Positions 13,932-26,219 of a stretch of DNA of 64,000 nucleotides are shown here, one piece after another. The stretch is from Talpa occidentalis. Its lineage: Eukaryota > Chordata > Mammalia > Eulipotyphla > Talpidae. Location of the stretch: positions 62,474,228 to 62,538,227 of the forward strand of contig NW_023605083.1 of assembly GCF_014898055.3 (NCBI RefSeq). Direction: 5' to 3'. The notes under the pieces are model-generated. The model did not search any database, was not told the origin of the DNA, and was given only the letters and a program-made list of their open reading frames with translations. The position numbers and the translations under genes are program-made. Each line of letters opens with the position of its first letter. The first letter of the stretch is position 1.

Positions 13932-14195
13932 TTTTAAAGATTTATTTCATGTATGCACACAAGAGCTGGGGTACAGGCCAGAGATGCAGGGGGTAAGAGG
14001 ATTCACCAGAGACAGAATGGGGAACAGAACAGACAGACTGACTGAAATACACTGCTGAGGGGAGCAGCGGCGAGACAGGAGAGGGCTGTTGCACCATGTG
14101 GATTTCTCCCTGACCGGGGATTGAACTCGTGCTGCAGTGGCTGTGGATTGCTTCATAGTGCAGTGCTTAACCCCTTGTGCCACCATGGAGGCCCT
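13932..14195 (-). mobile_element. tRNA-derived SINE, older type
   Basis: Antisense copy: A-tail as T-run at the left, the GCTGAGGGGAGCAGC hairpin, and the head GGGCCTCCATGG complement at the right. Flanked by 15-bp direct repeats, GAGTGTTCAAATTTT (13917-13931) and GAGCGTTCATATTTT (14196-14210). Confidence 0.93.
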
Positions 14196-14602
14196 GAGCG
14201 TTCATATTTTAATAGTATAGTTACAGCTTAGTACATAATTACATAAATTGGAAATATCCTAAAGTTATCAGTGTGAAATTGCTTAAGTTGATTATGGTAA
14301 GTCTTATGAACGGTCGTGCATAATTAAAAATATTAAAGGATATTTAGTGATATGAAAAGATATTCTCAATGGATCATTGAATTTTAAAATCAGATAAATC
14401 AACACAAGGTGCAGAGCCCAATTTTGTGAATTATCCCTGTATTGTGCTACATGCATTGATAAATTACATACACTATTACTACTTATATAGCAAAACATAT
14501 ACCTTTATCATGAATGTGATAGAATGAAAGAGAGAGAACAACAGTAGAAGAAAAAGTCTACATGCCAAATGAGAGCAATGCCTATCTCAGCACAATGGGA
14601 TT

Positions 14603-14870
14603 GGGGCCTCCCTGGTGGTGAAAGGGGTTAAGACACAACCTATGAAGGTATCTGGAGCCACTGCAGCATGAGTTTGGTCCCCAGCCAGGGAGCTACCCAC
14701 ATGATACAGCAGACCTCTCCTGTCTTGCCTGCTGCTCCCCTCAGTGGTGTATTTCAGTAGATCTGCCTGAGCTGCTCCCTACTCTGTCTCTGGTGAATCC
14801 TCTCACCCCCCCTCACCTCTGGCCTACACCCCAGTTCTTATATGCATAAATACATAAATCTTTAAAAAAA
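14603..14870 (+). mobile_element. tRNA-derived SINE, older type
   Basis: Head GGGGCCTCCCTGGTGGTG, body CAGACCTCTCCTGTCTTGCC, hairpin loop region with one substitution, tail CATAAATACATAAATCTTT. No clear target duplication was found, in keeping with its divergence. Confidence 0.88.
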
Positions 14871-14891
14871 TAAGTCAGACAAAGACAAATA

Positions 14892-15102
14892 CCTCATCAG
14901 TATCACCAGTAACTTGCCAATTCACAAGCCCAATAGACCCTTTTATAAAAATCTCACAGAACATCTCTGTGGCTTTTGTCCTGCTGATTCACCTTTCCTT
15001 CTTGGGCTTGAATAATCCTGCCCTTCTGGTTTTCCTCTTACCTGTCAAATGATTCTCCTCCCTATTCTTTAGTTCATTCCTTGCATCTAGCATCTGTTCT
15101 CA
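14892..15102 (+). repeat. Copy 1 of a ~212-bp direct duplication
   Basis: Pairs with 17949-18160 with about 11 differences by eye (about 95% identical), 3.06 kb apart. It contains GGGCTTGAATAATCCTGCCC and a C/T-rich second half. It is not one of the young SINE or L1 families in the window. Confidence 0.95.
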
Positions 15103-15114
15103 CTTGTCTGTGGA

Positions 15115-15580
15115 CTCTAAAGCAGAGGGGGTACAATGAACTTGGGCAGAGGACTTTCAGGGTGTGGTGTGGTAACATACACCTGAAAGGTGTGATCCCA
15201 TAACTCTTAATCATGTAGAATATTGTAAAGCAGGATTACCTCAATAAAAAGAAAAGAAACCAAAAAAGTCAGAAAGAGAAAGACAAATACTAGACGATTT
15301 CACCCATATGTGCATATGAGTGAATAAAGAAAGAAAACAAAGGAACGGACAAAACTAAACCAAAACAAACCTTAGAAATCTGATGTAGAATTGAGGTTAT
15401 CAGAGAAGGAGAGTGGGGGTAGGAGGCCCAGGATACGATGGTGGAGGATTTGGGTTCCTAAGTGGCAGGTGTGGTCTGGTAGCATACATCTGAAGAGGTG
15501 TGAATGTATATTCCTAAGTCATATACAGATTTGTGAACCATTCTCCCCTCAATAAAAAATAATACAGAAAAACAAATTAA
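15115..15580 (+). mobile_element. L1 3' end (intermediate age)
   Basis: ORF2 tail-like text at 15270-15330 (GACGATTTCACCCATATGTG), then a G-rich 3' UTR at 15400-15450 and CTCAATAAAAAATAATAC at the end. Confidence 0.65.
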
Positions 15581-15629
15581 GTATTGAAATATTAGAAAAA
15601 GTTAACTCAAATGAAATGAATTTCATTTA

Positions 15630-16006
15630 CTTTTTTCAAGGAACTCGTGGATACAGAGACCAGATTGATGCTTGGGGAGGGGGGATGGGGTGGATGAAGG
15701 TAGATGAAATGAGTGAAGGGGTCAAAAGTTACAAACTTCCAGCAATAAAGTAAGTCATGTGGATATAATACACAGCATGGTCACTGTAGTCTGCAATAAT
15801 GTATTGTATATTTGAAAGTTGCTAAGAGACTAGATCTTAAAAGTTTTTATCACAGGGAAAAAATTGTAACGATGTGTGATAATGGATGTTAACTAGATTT
15901 ATTCTGGTGATCGTTTTGCAATATATACAAATATGAAATCATTATGCTGTACACCTGAAACTAATATAACATGTCAATTATACTGCAATTAAAAGAAAGA
16001 AGAAAA
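15630..16006 (+). mobile_element. L1 3' UTR (older mammalian type)
   Basis: Typical terminal text: GGGGAGGGGGGATGGGGTGG, later CATTATGCTGTACACCTGAA and GTCAATTATACTGCAATTAA, then an A-rich tail. Confidence 0.85.
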
Positions 16007-16219
16007 CTTCTATGATAAGTGGTCGACAAAAAAACCCCACAGTTCAGCTGTTTACAGTGTATAATTCAATGACTTTTAGTATATTCACAGAAGTGTATGT
16101 CCATCACCACAATTACTCTTGGAAGTTTCAATACCCACAAGTCTCCCTTTCTTTATCTGTTATCACCCACCCTCCCTCTATTACCACAGGCATCATACCA
16201 ATATATCACATGTATGATC

Positions 16220-16400
16220 TAGTATATCCTGGCAACAGTCCTCTAAGGTAGGGCTAATGTCTTCTCTACAAATGAGGAAACCGGGGTACAGAGAGGTTAA
16301 GAATCCTGCCTAAGTTTACACAACCAGCAAGTAATGGAACTGGGACTTAAATCCAGTCAGTCTGCCTTCAGGATACATTTTCTTAACTGCTATCTTATGC
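16220..16400 (-). repeat. MIR SINE
   Basis: Antisense MIR core: AAATGAGGAAACCGGGGTAC, AGAGAGGTTAAGAATCCTGC and TAAATCCAGTCAGTCTGCC. Confidence 0.85.
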
Positions 16401-16682
16401 CGCCATCACCATATTATATTGCAAAATGAAAACTCATAGACAATCAGTAATGATTCCAGGAACGATCAGGAATGTAAAAACAGTTCCATTTGAAAAACCC
16501 TAGTAATTTGATATACCAAAAAACATTTGATAAAATTCATAATCTATTTGTAGGAGGGAAAATAATGGATTTTAAAAAGTCCTAAACAGGAGTAGAAGGA
16601 GGCTCATATACCCTCTCAAATAGCTATAACTCTAATACAGTAAAAAGAAAAAGAACAACCTTTCTCTTAAAAAAGAAAATGC

Positions 16683-16980
16683 TGGGCCTCCCTGGTGGCG
16701 CAGGTGGTTGAGCGCCGCCGCACTGTGAAGCTGTTCGTTCGCAGCCTCTACAGTGCAGGTTCTATCCCGGCCAGCCGGCCGGCAAGAATCCCACATGGCA
16801 AGGCAGACCTCTCCTGTCTCGCCAGGTGCTCTCCTCAGCAGTGTGTTTCAGTCAGTCTGTTCTGTTCTCTGTTCTCTCTCTGGTGAATCCTCTTACCCTC
16901 CCATGCATCTGGCCTGTACACCACCTCTTGAATAAATAAGATAAAATAAAATAAAATAAATCTTTTAAAAAAAAAGAAAG
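16683..16980 (+). mobile_element. tRNA-derived SINE, TTGAGCGC type with CTGGCCTGTACACC end
   Basis: Head GGGCCTCCCTGGTGGCGCAG with duplicated GCCGGCCGGC near the B box. The tail is extended by (AAAAT)n. Target duplication AAAAGAAAATGC at 16671-16682 and 16981-16992. Confidence 0.95.
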
Positions 16981-16992
16981 AAAAGAAAATGC

Positions 16993-17849
16993 AAAATTAC
17001 TGTATCTATATAATAGGGTATATAATTAGAAAAAGGACTAGAAAGTCAACTTAAAATCATTTTCAGTGAATGACATGCCAGTAATCTAAGACACTGAATG
17101 GAAGACTGAAAACTGTAACAAGATAAATGTTTGTGAGAGTGACTAGGGATTGGGGGTTAGAGCTCAAATGGGCTTTGGAGGGTGTACAGTCTCATAAATT
17201 GAAAATCATTAAGTCCTGCTTTGCTTCCCAAGAATGCATGCCAGTAAGATTCTTTACATTCTTTTCCCTTGCCTATTTTGCCTGGAAAGATACTTCAAAC
17301 CACAACATTGGATTGATAGTTTATTTTTGTATGTCAGAATTTTAACTAAAAGGAAGAAAAGAAGATTTTTCATGTATCCTTGACATTTTATGAGGTTCAG
17401 GATTTATTGCCCACATAGAAAAAGGAAGAACTTTTGCCAAGGGGGACTGGAAAAACTAAGGGCGAACACTATGAATTCCTTTCTCTCCTGACCTACTGGT
17501 CAGAATCTCCAGTTGTGTGGTGTAAATAAGAAAGGAGTCGAGAGTCCTTTGATGTCCATGTGGCTTTGAGGAAACTGCAGAGTGAAGATGTCATGGAATA
17601 TCTTGCAGACTGCTGAAGCAACCAGGGGTCCCAGCTGAAAGGAACCCTCAGGTTTGCAAATCCAGGCGCTCTAATGCATCTATTCACTTAGGGGTTATCA
17701 AGTGATTCAAGAGCTTTGCCTTAACAAACCGATAAACCGTCACAAAGGCACCTCGACGTTGCCTCCCCCTGGCCCATGAAGGCTTTGGTGGCTAAGATGT
17801 CCATATATTAATTTATCTCAAGAAAAGATCTGTAGCTTCTACCTAACAA
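16993..17849. other. Intergenic, nothing recognised
   Basis: No family resemblance in open frames at 17127-17345 or 17493-17687. Confidence 0.5.
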
Positions 17850-17945
17850 TGAAAATTGACTTGGAGTCAGAACCCTGCTCTGAGTCCCATGTAAATATTA
17901 CGTGTGATCTTCGCTGAGCAACTTAACCCACCATTTACCTAAAAT
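17850..17945 (+). repeat. MIR SINE fragment
   Basis: Sense MIR: GACTTGGAGTCAGAACCCTG, then GTGATCTTCGCTGAGCAACT and TAACCC. Confidence 0.7.
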
Positions 17946-17948
17946 TAG

Positions 17949-18160
17949 CCTCATCAATGTCACCAGTAACCTGCCAATTCACAAGCCAAATAGACCCTTT
18001 CATAAAAATCTCACAGAACATCTCTGTGGCTTTTGTCCTTGCTGATCCACCTTTTCTTCTTGGGCTTGAATAATCCTGCCCTTCTGGTTTTCCTCTTACC
18101 TGTCAAATGATTCTTCTCCCTATTCTTTAGTTCATTCCTTACATCTAGCATCTGATCTCA
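17949..18160 (+). repeat. Copy 2 of a ~212-bp direct duplication
   Basis: See copy at 14892-15102. Here the unit directly follows a MIR fragment and runs into about 300 bp not shared with copy 1. Confidence 0.95.
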
Positions 18161-19689
18161 GTCCTCAGTTATTTGGGTTTATTTGGGTCACTGTCCTGGG
18201 GTAATCTCACCGAAGCAAGACTGGGTGTCTTATTTGTCCTTTCCCTGCCCTTCCATAACATCCTTACATGCTTCGATCTAGTTTCTCTCCAAGACGACTG
18301 AGAAAGCCAAAATAGCAAGCTGCCCTGAGCCATTACAACTAAGCATATCACAAACCCTTCCATATTCCCTTCCATAGTCAGAAGGGAAAACATCCCTTTT
18401 GATTTCTGATACACATTTTTTAAAGGCAAAAATACCTTGCCTTTCATTATTCCCCCAAAGAAATACTGAGCCTTACATCTCTAACCAAAAAAAAAAAAAA
18501 AAAAATTACCCTTGACTTTCACAAAACTGATTCCCCCACATGTATGTGCTTCTTTATCTGCAGGTGACAATCATGTGCAGAAATATCTGTTTTTCTGCCA
18601 TGAACAAACTAGCTTTAAACTTGGTTCCTTGGGGAGCTTAAGTCTCTTGAAATCTGGAGTAATTCAGAAGACTTAAATAAAAATACTTTCATTTTCCCAA
18701 TACCATTATCTGAGTTTTCTTTGTCCCAAGCAAAGGTGGTGGGCACTGGGCGCACTGAAGGCTGAGTATTCCAAAAGATAGGTCTTGCAAGGATCACAGT
18801 CAGTCAGAGAAGTGTCAGTGAGAGCAGAAATGTTGAAGGCACTGTGTTTGGAGGCCCTACATCAAAATGATTGTTCTAGTGTCCAGACATCACTCAACCC
18901 AGATAAATAGGCAGGCAGTCCAATAGGCATTCAAGGTCCAACCCAGATAAATAGGCAGGCAGAAATCTCACCAGGGGTCTGGAGAAAGGCAACCTGGGTA
19001 CTCCTCATATTCATAAAACAGTGCCCTGGAGGTTGTGCAGCCTTGGGGACAGGGCCAACCTCTTGCACCGAAATTTTGGTATTAAATTCTCTACATAGTA
19101 TTATATAGACAAGACTTTAATATTTATGTGACGATATTAAAAATGATCATTTTGATTTCACTGTATGGAACATGCCTTAAATAGAATATTAAATTAAAAA
19201 ACCAGAAAAAATTATTTGTACACTATTATCATAATACATATTCCTAGAAAACAAACCGGAAGAAATTTTATGCACAAAAAGCGACTGTTAGGTAAGTGAA
19301 ATGAAGTGATTTTCTTGCAATGTTTCTGTTATTCAAAACATTCCATGCAAAAATATAACTTCATGATTAAAGTAATAAATGTGTCGCTTAAAATAATGTC
19401 TACAAATAAAAACTAAAAATTAAAAGGAGCGATTCCTTAGTGAGCACTGAAGCAGAGCAGAATGAAAACTTCACTGGCATCTCACCTGGTCTGGGCTATT
19501 CTCAACAAGAGCGCCTCTGCCAGTTCCAGTCCTGCCCCCTCCCCTAACTGGGCTGGAGATAAATAGTCCACTTTTAGGCTCTTGTCTCCAGGCTCCACAC
19601 AGACTACAGTCCTTCCAACACATTACAATGAAGATGATTATTGTTTACTTAAGTTTCATGCCAGGTATCTGGGTTTCTTTTTCTGCTTT
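18161..19689. other. Intergenic, minor repeats only
   Basis: Poly(A) at 18487-18505. A 24-bp exact direct repeat occurs at 18895-18918 and 18939-18962. A weak TATA-like/promoter-like stretch near 19555-19600 (GGAGATAAATAGTCC, then TCTCCAGGCTCCACACAG) is not followed by a recognisable exon. Confidence 0.5.
18895..18962. repeat. 24-bp direct repeat, 44-bp period
   Basis: CAACCCAGATAAATAGGCAG plus GCAG occurs exactly at 18895-18918 and again at 18939-18962, with a 20-bp spacer. Confidence 0.95.
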
Positions 19690-19850
19690 ACTTTTTTTTA
19701 ATTAAAGTAACAATACATGAAAACAATATATAACTTTCAGGTGTCCATCACTGAAAATCAGCATATGTATAGACTATCTTAAGTTCATCATTCAAAGTCC
19801 AAATCTCCCTTCCTCATGCCATTGTTCCCTTTTTCCTGATATACCTATCC
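19690..19850 (-). mobile_element. Possible old L1 3' end
   Basis: TTTTAATTAAAGTAACAATA, then AACTTTCAGGTGTCCATCAC, resemble the antisense L1 terminus. Low-level match by memory. Confidence 0.35.
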
Positions 19851-19962
19851 TCTTTCTCCTTCTCTTTTGGTGAAAACTAATTGGTCTTATTAAGATGGGT
19901 TTTCTTAATTAAGTATTGGACATACCTTGGTCTTTGCTGAAGACCTTGAAATATTTTCTTAG

Positions 19963-20235
19963 TGGGCCTCCCCTGGTGGCGCAGCAGTTGAGCGCTGGGC
20001 TGCGAAGCTGCCCGCAGCCTCTGCAGTGCCGGTTCCATCCCCGGCCCTCTTGCGAGGGTCCCACATGGCACGACAGACCTCTCCTGCCACGCCTGCTGCT
20101 CCCCTCAGCAGTGTATTTTGGTCCATCTGCCTGTTCTGTTCCCCTCTCTGGCTCTGGTGAATTCTCTCACCCTCCCGTGCTTCTGACTGTACCCAGTGCT
20201 TGTATAAATAAATAAATAAAAATCTTAAAAATAAA
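19963..20235 (+). mobile_element. tRNA-derived SINE, youngest type (CTGTACCCAGTGCTTG end)
   Basis: Head GGGCCTCCCCTGGTGGCGCA, then GTTGAGCGCTGGGCTGCGAA and CCGGTTCCATCCCCGGC. Body hairpin intact, with GGTGAATTCTCTCACCCTCC and TGACTGTACCCAGTGCTTG before the (AAAT)n tail. Direct repeats flank it, 19948-19962 and 20236-20250 (two mismatches). Confidence 0.96.
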
Positions 20236-20308
20236 GAAATATTTGATTAGCAAAAGTACTATCATTTGTTTGTTTTTATTGAGTACTTATATACATAGCA
20301 GCCTTCTT

Positions 20309-20584
20309 TAAAAAGATTTATTGTATTTATTTATGCATACAAGAACTGGGGTACAGGCCAGAGGCGTGGGGGGCGGTGTGAGAGGATTTACCAGAGACAG
20401 AGTGGGGAGCAGAACAGGCAGATCTACTGAAATACACTGCTGAGGGGAGCAGCGGGAGAGGCAGGAGAGGTCTGCTGTGCCATGTGGGTCAGCTGCCTGG
20501 TCTGGGATCAAACTCATGCTTCAGTGGCTGGTGACAGCTTGATAGCACTGAGATTTTAACCCCTGTGCCACCAGGGAGCTCCCA
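20309..20584 (-). mobile_element. tRNA-derived SINE, older type
   Basis: Antisense copy with TATGCATACAAG tail text, the hairpin and a GAGCTCCC head end. Imperfect target duplication ATAGCAGCCTTCTT (20295-20308) and ATAGAAGCCTCTT (20587-20599). Confidence 0.93.
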
Positions 20585-20599
20585 GAATAGAAGCCTCTT

Positions 20600-23107
20600 G
20601 TTCATATCCTTTTATAGAATGAAATTTCAGACCTCACCTCCAAATCTCAGACCTCTTCTTTTTGGTGGCACCACACATTCATTATCCAGGCTCTTTTATT
20701 TCTTAATAAGTGAATGAAAGATATCCAAATCATGATCATAGTGACCCTCCACATGTTTGATGTTGAAACTGTCCATCAACTTTAATTATTCAAATTAATT
20801 TACCTCTTGGCTTTCCCTCTGATGTTCCATTTTACAGGAGATAAGTGATTTTTCTGGGTACCTGTGAATATCCCTCCATTAATATTAAACTGAAGATTTC
20901 TAAAAGGCATCCTCTTATCTTGGTGCAAATATCCCTGGCATTGACTACACTCTAAGGCAGAGTGTAGGTTGGGAAGCAGACAGGGAACAAGCAAAGACAT
21001 CTTTTCTCCAAGAAAATTGACTTTTTTTTTATAAGCTATCCCCAAAGTGCATGATGTTCTACAATAAACATAATCTGTGTGCCAACAGTAAGAAAGACCT
21101 GGAGTTAGAACTAACCTGTTTCTGGAACAACCAGTTTGTGACAAGTTAGCATGGGATTCCCATAGGAATAATCAAATGGCAGGAGTGATATTTAGAAAAG
21201 ATTCTGGTTGGGGCCTAATGAGAAGGAATATAAAGCTTTACAAAAAATATAGGACAGGAACAGGCCTCTTGCTCTGCTTGCTGACAGAACTATATGAGCA
21301 GGAACACACAATAGATTATCAGAATAGAGGATCAGGGGCTGTATTTGTCAGGAAGAGCTTGGAGATGAACTAAGTTGATAAAAATGGGAGATCAAGGGTC
21401 AGGTTCTTCCTACTAGAGAAGCAGGGAGGCCAGGTTAGGGTCAGATGTTCATGTCCCAAGCCCTAGAGAGGCATTTCAGGAATGAGCCAGAATTCTGAAC
21501 TCACGTTAGGAGCAAGCAGCAAGAATGGAAATTGTGACCCTCATTGATCTTAGACACAAGTGGCACTGGCGCCTGTAGATCTCATATTCAAAAAAGCAGA
21601 ATCAAGACAGCCAAAATAATGATTTTTAAAATTTTCAACATTAAATTCACAATTCAAACAAACAAAAAAAAACAGAAAATGGTTCAATGCAGACCTTTTG
21701 TCTTTCTTCTGACTTATTATGGAGATCAATATCATCTCTCATCTCCTGATCTCTTCCCTCCTGTTCATGCTCCCATCTTCAATTAGGACTTTCGGTGTCT
21801 TTTCACTGTTTCTAGGAGATAACACTTCCTCAGAGATCAGAGGGGAGTAGCCAATGTAAGAAAGCCTTCTCTTGGGGGTATAGGGGTGCTGAGATGATTT
21901 ACAATGATTAATATTTTTTGCTATGTCTCCCTGACCCTATGGTTAAAATTACACCACACACACATAAGAAAATTCTTATATTCGGTGGGGATCCAGAAGC
22001 TGCTTTTCTTTGTAATCTAACTTTACTGCTCTCTCTACCGGAAATATTTAAAATCACCCTTGAAATATGCTCCAGGGTGTCTTTCAAGAAGAAACCATGG
22101 ACCCTCCTTATTAAACTAGAGACCATGAAAAGGGAAACTTCTAGGAAGCAAACACAGTCAATTCAATATTTAATCAGATGGTATTCCAGAAGTTCTGCCT
22201 CAGATGTTTGGCATTGATGTTTTATCTCTGGTAACAATGCTGGTTGTAGACTACCACTAGATGTCCCTGTTCCCCTTAACCTAAACAAAGGAATGAGTCA
22301 CCACATGAGTTTGTAACCAGAGGGAGGGATGAAAATAAGTGTGGGCAGAGCCTCTCAGAGTAGTTAGGGTCAGAACTTGCTGCCCTGGCAGGTTCCACTG
22401 GCACCTCTTTCAAGTCTTTTTGGAGGTGTGTCTGAACATTCTATTCCAGCATTAAGTTCTCAACTTTATTTAGAATTTGTATATCCCCTAAGCTTTAAAT
22501 GTTGAGTTCTCTTCCAACCCTTCTTCTTTACCAGTAATGAGACTCAGAGGGTCTTTAAAGTAGCAGTGAAGTTTAATATTGTTTAATAATTCTGATTGTA
22601 AATCAGCGCTGAATGAATTCTGGAATCTACATCCATTAACCATCCCCAGAGAAAAGTCTGTTCTCAAACTCCTCTTGTCAGTAGCTAGTCAGGCTATACT
22701 GGGGGAGTCAGCAAAAAGTGACAAACATGAAGAGTGTAAGTCAGCTCCAACACTCATCAAGCTTACACTTCATTGATTAAAAAGTGTATTTATCAAAAGT
22801 ATTTTGCAATAAAGAGGATCACTAGCTTAGTGCCAATCTCCTCCTATCAGAGAAATGGCATAAATACAGGAAAAGTTTTTAAAAAATCACAACATATTTT
22901 TTAAGTATAATTGAATACACTATAAGGATGCGTAAAACTGACGTAAAGTGCTTTGGGAAGAGGACTAACCAGAGAGTAAGAATGAGCTTTCATAGGCAAA
23001 ATTATTTATAAAATTAAAAAATAAGTAATAGCTAACATAGGTAGCAGAATAGTAGATTGCAAAAATACAAACAAACCCAAAAACCTAGAAAAATCACCCC
23101 TAAGAAT
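20600..23107. other. Intergenic, nothing recognised
   Basis: Open frames at 20800-21144 (minus) and 21918-22217 (plus) have no recognisable domain. Composition is uniform and AT-rich. Confidence 0.5.
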
Positions 23108-23235
23108 TCACTTACCTATTCAATAAATATTATTTTGTACCTCCTCTGTTCTCTTTTCTAGCTCACATTCAGGCAGGGGGGAAACAACTAAGAAACAAAC
23201 CCATGCTCCCATGGACCTTACATTCTATTGAGAAT
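23108..23235 (-). mobile_element. L2 3' end, antisense
   Basis: CTATTCAATAAATATTATTT, then a CTCTGTTCT...CATTCAGGCA run and CCATGGACCTTACATTCTAT, the mirror of the L2 terminus. Confidence 0.75.
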
Positions 23236-25290
23236 TTCAATGGAATTTAGAGCAAAAAGATAATGAGATGATAAGAGTAATCATTAGTACCATCTATGAC
23301 AGATGAAGGTGATTCAATACCTATATAATTAGATCTTTCCACAAGAAGACTAGAGAGTACATGAAAAAAATAATAGAAGAATATTTCCCTGAGTTGATAG
23401 AGATTTACATGAAAAACTTGAAGAGTCCTGAGGAGAAATGGTAAAGAAATACACAGTTATCTTAATATCAGATCTTACAACATTCAAGTTAAAAAGCATT
23501 ATTAGAAATAGCAAGGACCACTTCAAACAGAATATTTCACTCACCAAAAGGTAATTTTGAACCTTAATACTCCTAACAAATAGCCTCATATTATAAAATA
23601 ATAGAAATTTATAGTCCTGCCAAGGGAAAAAAAATGATAAATAAGGTAAACTGGGACAAAGGATAGATTTGGGCTTTTAGCAGGGAACCTAATGTAGTAT
23701 ACATATATGTTGATTCAATGATGAACACTGAAACTAGATAATGCTATAATACTATGCTACTTCAATCAACCCATAACATACAGTTAAAAAAATGACAAAT
23801 TATATGTCTTTTTTAATTATTGATAGGAAAAGCAAAAAAAAGCAAATAACAAAGATTTTAAAATATAATCAATATGTTTAATCTAATGAAATTTTTAGAA
23901 GTTTGCATCCAACCATTAGAAACCATTAGTTTTTCTCAAACATACACGAGACATTTAGCAGAAAGATAAACTTAAGAGACTCCTAATTCCTTAATTCCAA
24001 AATAAAGATTAAATTCTATCTATGATTTTGTACCAGAAAGTCATCATTTATCACTCTTAAAACACTCAGTGCTGGAGACAATTGAGCAATGTTTGAAGAT
24101 TTCTTAAGGAAAAGATTATTGCCAAGAACTGTAAACTTGGCCAAAAACATTCACATTAGAAGAAAAATGAAACAAGTTTTCACACTTATAATCACAGCGT
24201 ATGCTTTTTGGAATAAAGAAATCATTCACAAAGTGGAAAAAAAAAAAAAGGTGATTCAGCATAAAGACATAAAGAAAGAGGAAGGGGTGGTATTTAAAAA
24301 GTCCTAATGAATTGTTAACTAGCAAATATTGTCATCTAAGGACACGTCGGCATGTGTTAACAAAGATCCTTCAAAGAGAAATTACACTAGAAAAAAGGAT
24401 CTGAAAATAAATATGCAGACTTTTAAAATATATGAGGAATCTTGGAGAAAAGGGCAGAAAGGAAGTAAAACTGGTAAACCTTTAAACTTATACAAAGAAA
24501 ACAAACACATTCTTGTTATTGACAGAGGTTAAAATGTTTTTTGAAAACATTTTTAAATGTATAATTTTAAAGAAACTAGAAAAACACAAAACCAAGTTTT
24601 ATGCTGTTTATAAGCTATATACGCTACAAAATAAATAAAGTTGGAAATGAATAAAGGAGAATACTACAGTAGGCTTTGAAATACTAACCTTAGTTAAAGG
24701 CTGACTTCAAACAAGCAAAAAAAAATTAATTTTATCCAGTTAATAAAAAATGTTCAACAATGTCAATCTAAGTCATAAACATGTAATTTGGCCAAAATCA
24801 CAATTATAATGGGAGATTATGTCAAAACTATCTTAATTTGATACCTTATGTAGGAGAAAAATTATGATCTATTAAACCAACTATACTAATCATTTTATGA
24901 GAAAGAAAATATAGATCTGTATCCAGAAAAAAGACTCATATACTTTTTCAAAATTATCAGGATAAAAGTTAAACACATACCAATTTTGCTAAAATTCAAA
25001 AGACTGCTTGGTATTAAGGCATGGGAAACTTGTCATTTAGAAATGCTTAATCTCCAAGCATTTGAAAATTTTCCAAACTCTTTTAAAGAAATTTCAAAGA
25101 TTGATAGTACCCAAGTACAGATAAAAAGATGTTCTCCAACACTCTAAGACTATAAAATACATTATTTTTATAATGCATTTTGGTATTCTCAACTTCAGCT
25201 AAAAATTCTAACATACATTCCCTATAATCCAGAAAAGCAAAAATTTCAAAAGAACCCTAATATTTATCAAAACTAAATACTATTAGTCAA
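23236..25290. other. AT-rich DNA, possibly HAL1/L1-derived
   Basis: Adenine-rich plus strand with many lysine- and asparagine-rich frames (for example 24089-24307). This is typical of decayed LINE ORF1-like sequence, but no motif is clear enough to name. Confidence 0.3.
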
Positions 25291-25640
25291 TACAAGCTAA
25301 GTTATGTTGCAATAACAAATGATCAACAAATCTCACTATAAACACAGGAAATGTTTATTTCTTGGTCATATTATACAACCAGTGTAGAGGGACTTCACTC
25401 TCTTGCTGTCACATCTCTGTGCTCAGCTTTCAGGGAAAAAAGACCTAGGAAGCAGCACGGGGGCACTTGACTCCTTCAGCCTACAAACAACACTTTGATT
25501 CTTCCAGCCATAACTAGTCACTTGGACAAGCTTAACAGAACTGCAGTTTTCTAAGAGCCCAGGAGGGAAGAGAAAATGAGAAATTGATGGCCTCTAAAAC
25601 TCTCTGCCTCAGCTACTCATTGAGATACACACATATTGAC
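25291..25640 (-). repeat. Possible old LTR or DNA-element remnant
   Basis: TTATGTTGCAATAACAAATG, then AATGTTTATTTCTTGGTCAT, resemble the antisense end of a common ancient mammalian repeat. Family not determined. Confidence 0.35.
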
Positions 25641-25797
25641 CTTGGATATATCTTGGTAATGTATTAAAGTGCTATATCTAGTTAACTTTGTTTTGTAAAA
25701 CAGAGACATCTCTACATTCTAGATAACAATTTCAAATAGTAAGTTTTACTCTTTTATTTCTCCGTTTCCTCTCTTTTCTTTCTTTCTATTCAAACAG

Positions 25798-25897
25798 ATC
25801 AGAGAGTCATGCTTCCTATTATGAGGACAGTGGCAGGATGACAGAAGAAGAAATTGAACTCCAAAATCTAGAACTTCAGTATAGACCTGCATCTTAG
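25798..25897 (+). other. Exon-like open segment, unassigned
   Basis: A long pyrimidine tract (25750-25790) ends in CAAACAG, a textbook acceptor. It is followed by an open phase-2 frame of 32 codons ending in TAG at 25895-25897. The peptide is acidic and hydrophilic (SESHASYYEDSGRMTEEEIE, then a Leu/Gln-rich end and RPAS), like the cytoplasmic tail of a membrane protein. I do not recognise it. It runs antisense to LPAR1, about 4 kb beyond the proposed UTR end. It could be the last exon of an unlinked transcript, a decayed gene remnant, or chance. Confidence 0.3.
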
Positions 25898-26219
25898 GGT
25901 ATCACACAGCCTCTTCCCAATTGCGAAGTTCTCCTAGGATGGCTCGTTAGGCATCATTTTTTATCTTTAAATGTGCTCCTCATCCTATTTTTGTTATTTC
26001 ATCTCACAACCCCACCTGTCCGAGGTGTGAAACCTGGATTAGGATCTTATTCAATCACTAGGTCACAAACATCCCTTGAATCTATGTATATCTACTTCTC
26101 ACACCACTATCATCACCTTCGTCATTCATCCCAGCTTATGTGACGGCCTCTAATCTAGCCATTTGCCATGTCTTCAATTTATTCTGAAATCCAAACCAGA
26201 TGGATTAAATCATTGAACC

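Noticed and set aside
19555..19640. Promoter-like block (GATAAATAG then CTCCACACAGACTACAG)
   Set aside because: No following exon or open frame of note; the TATA-like match is weak in AT-rich DNA.
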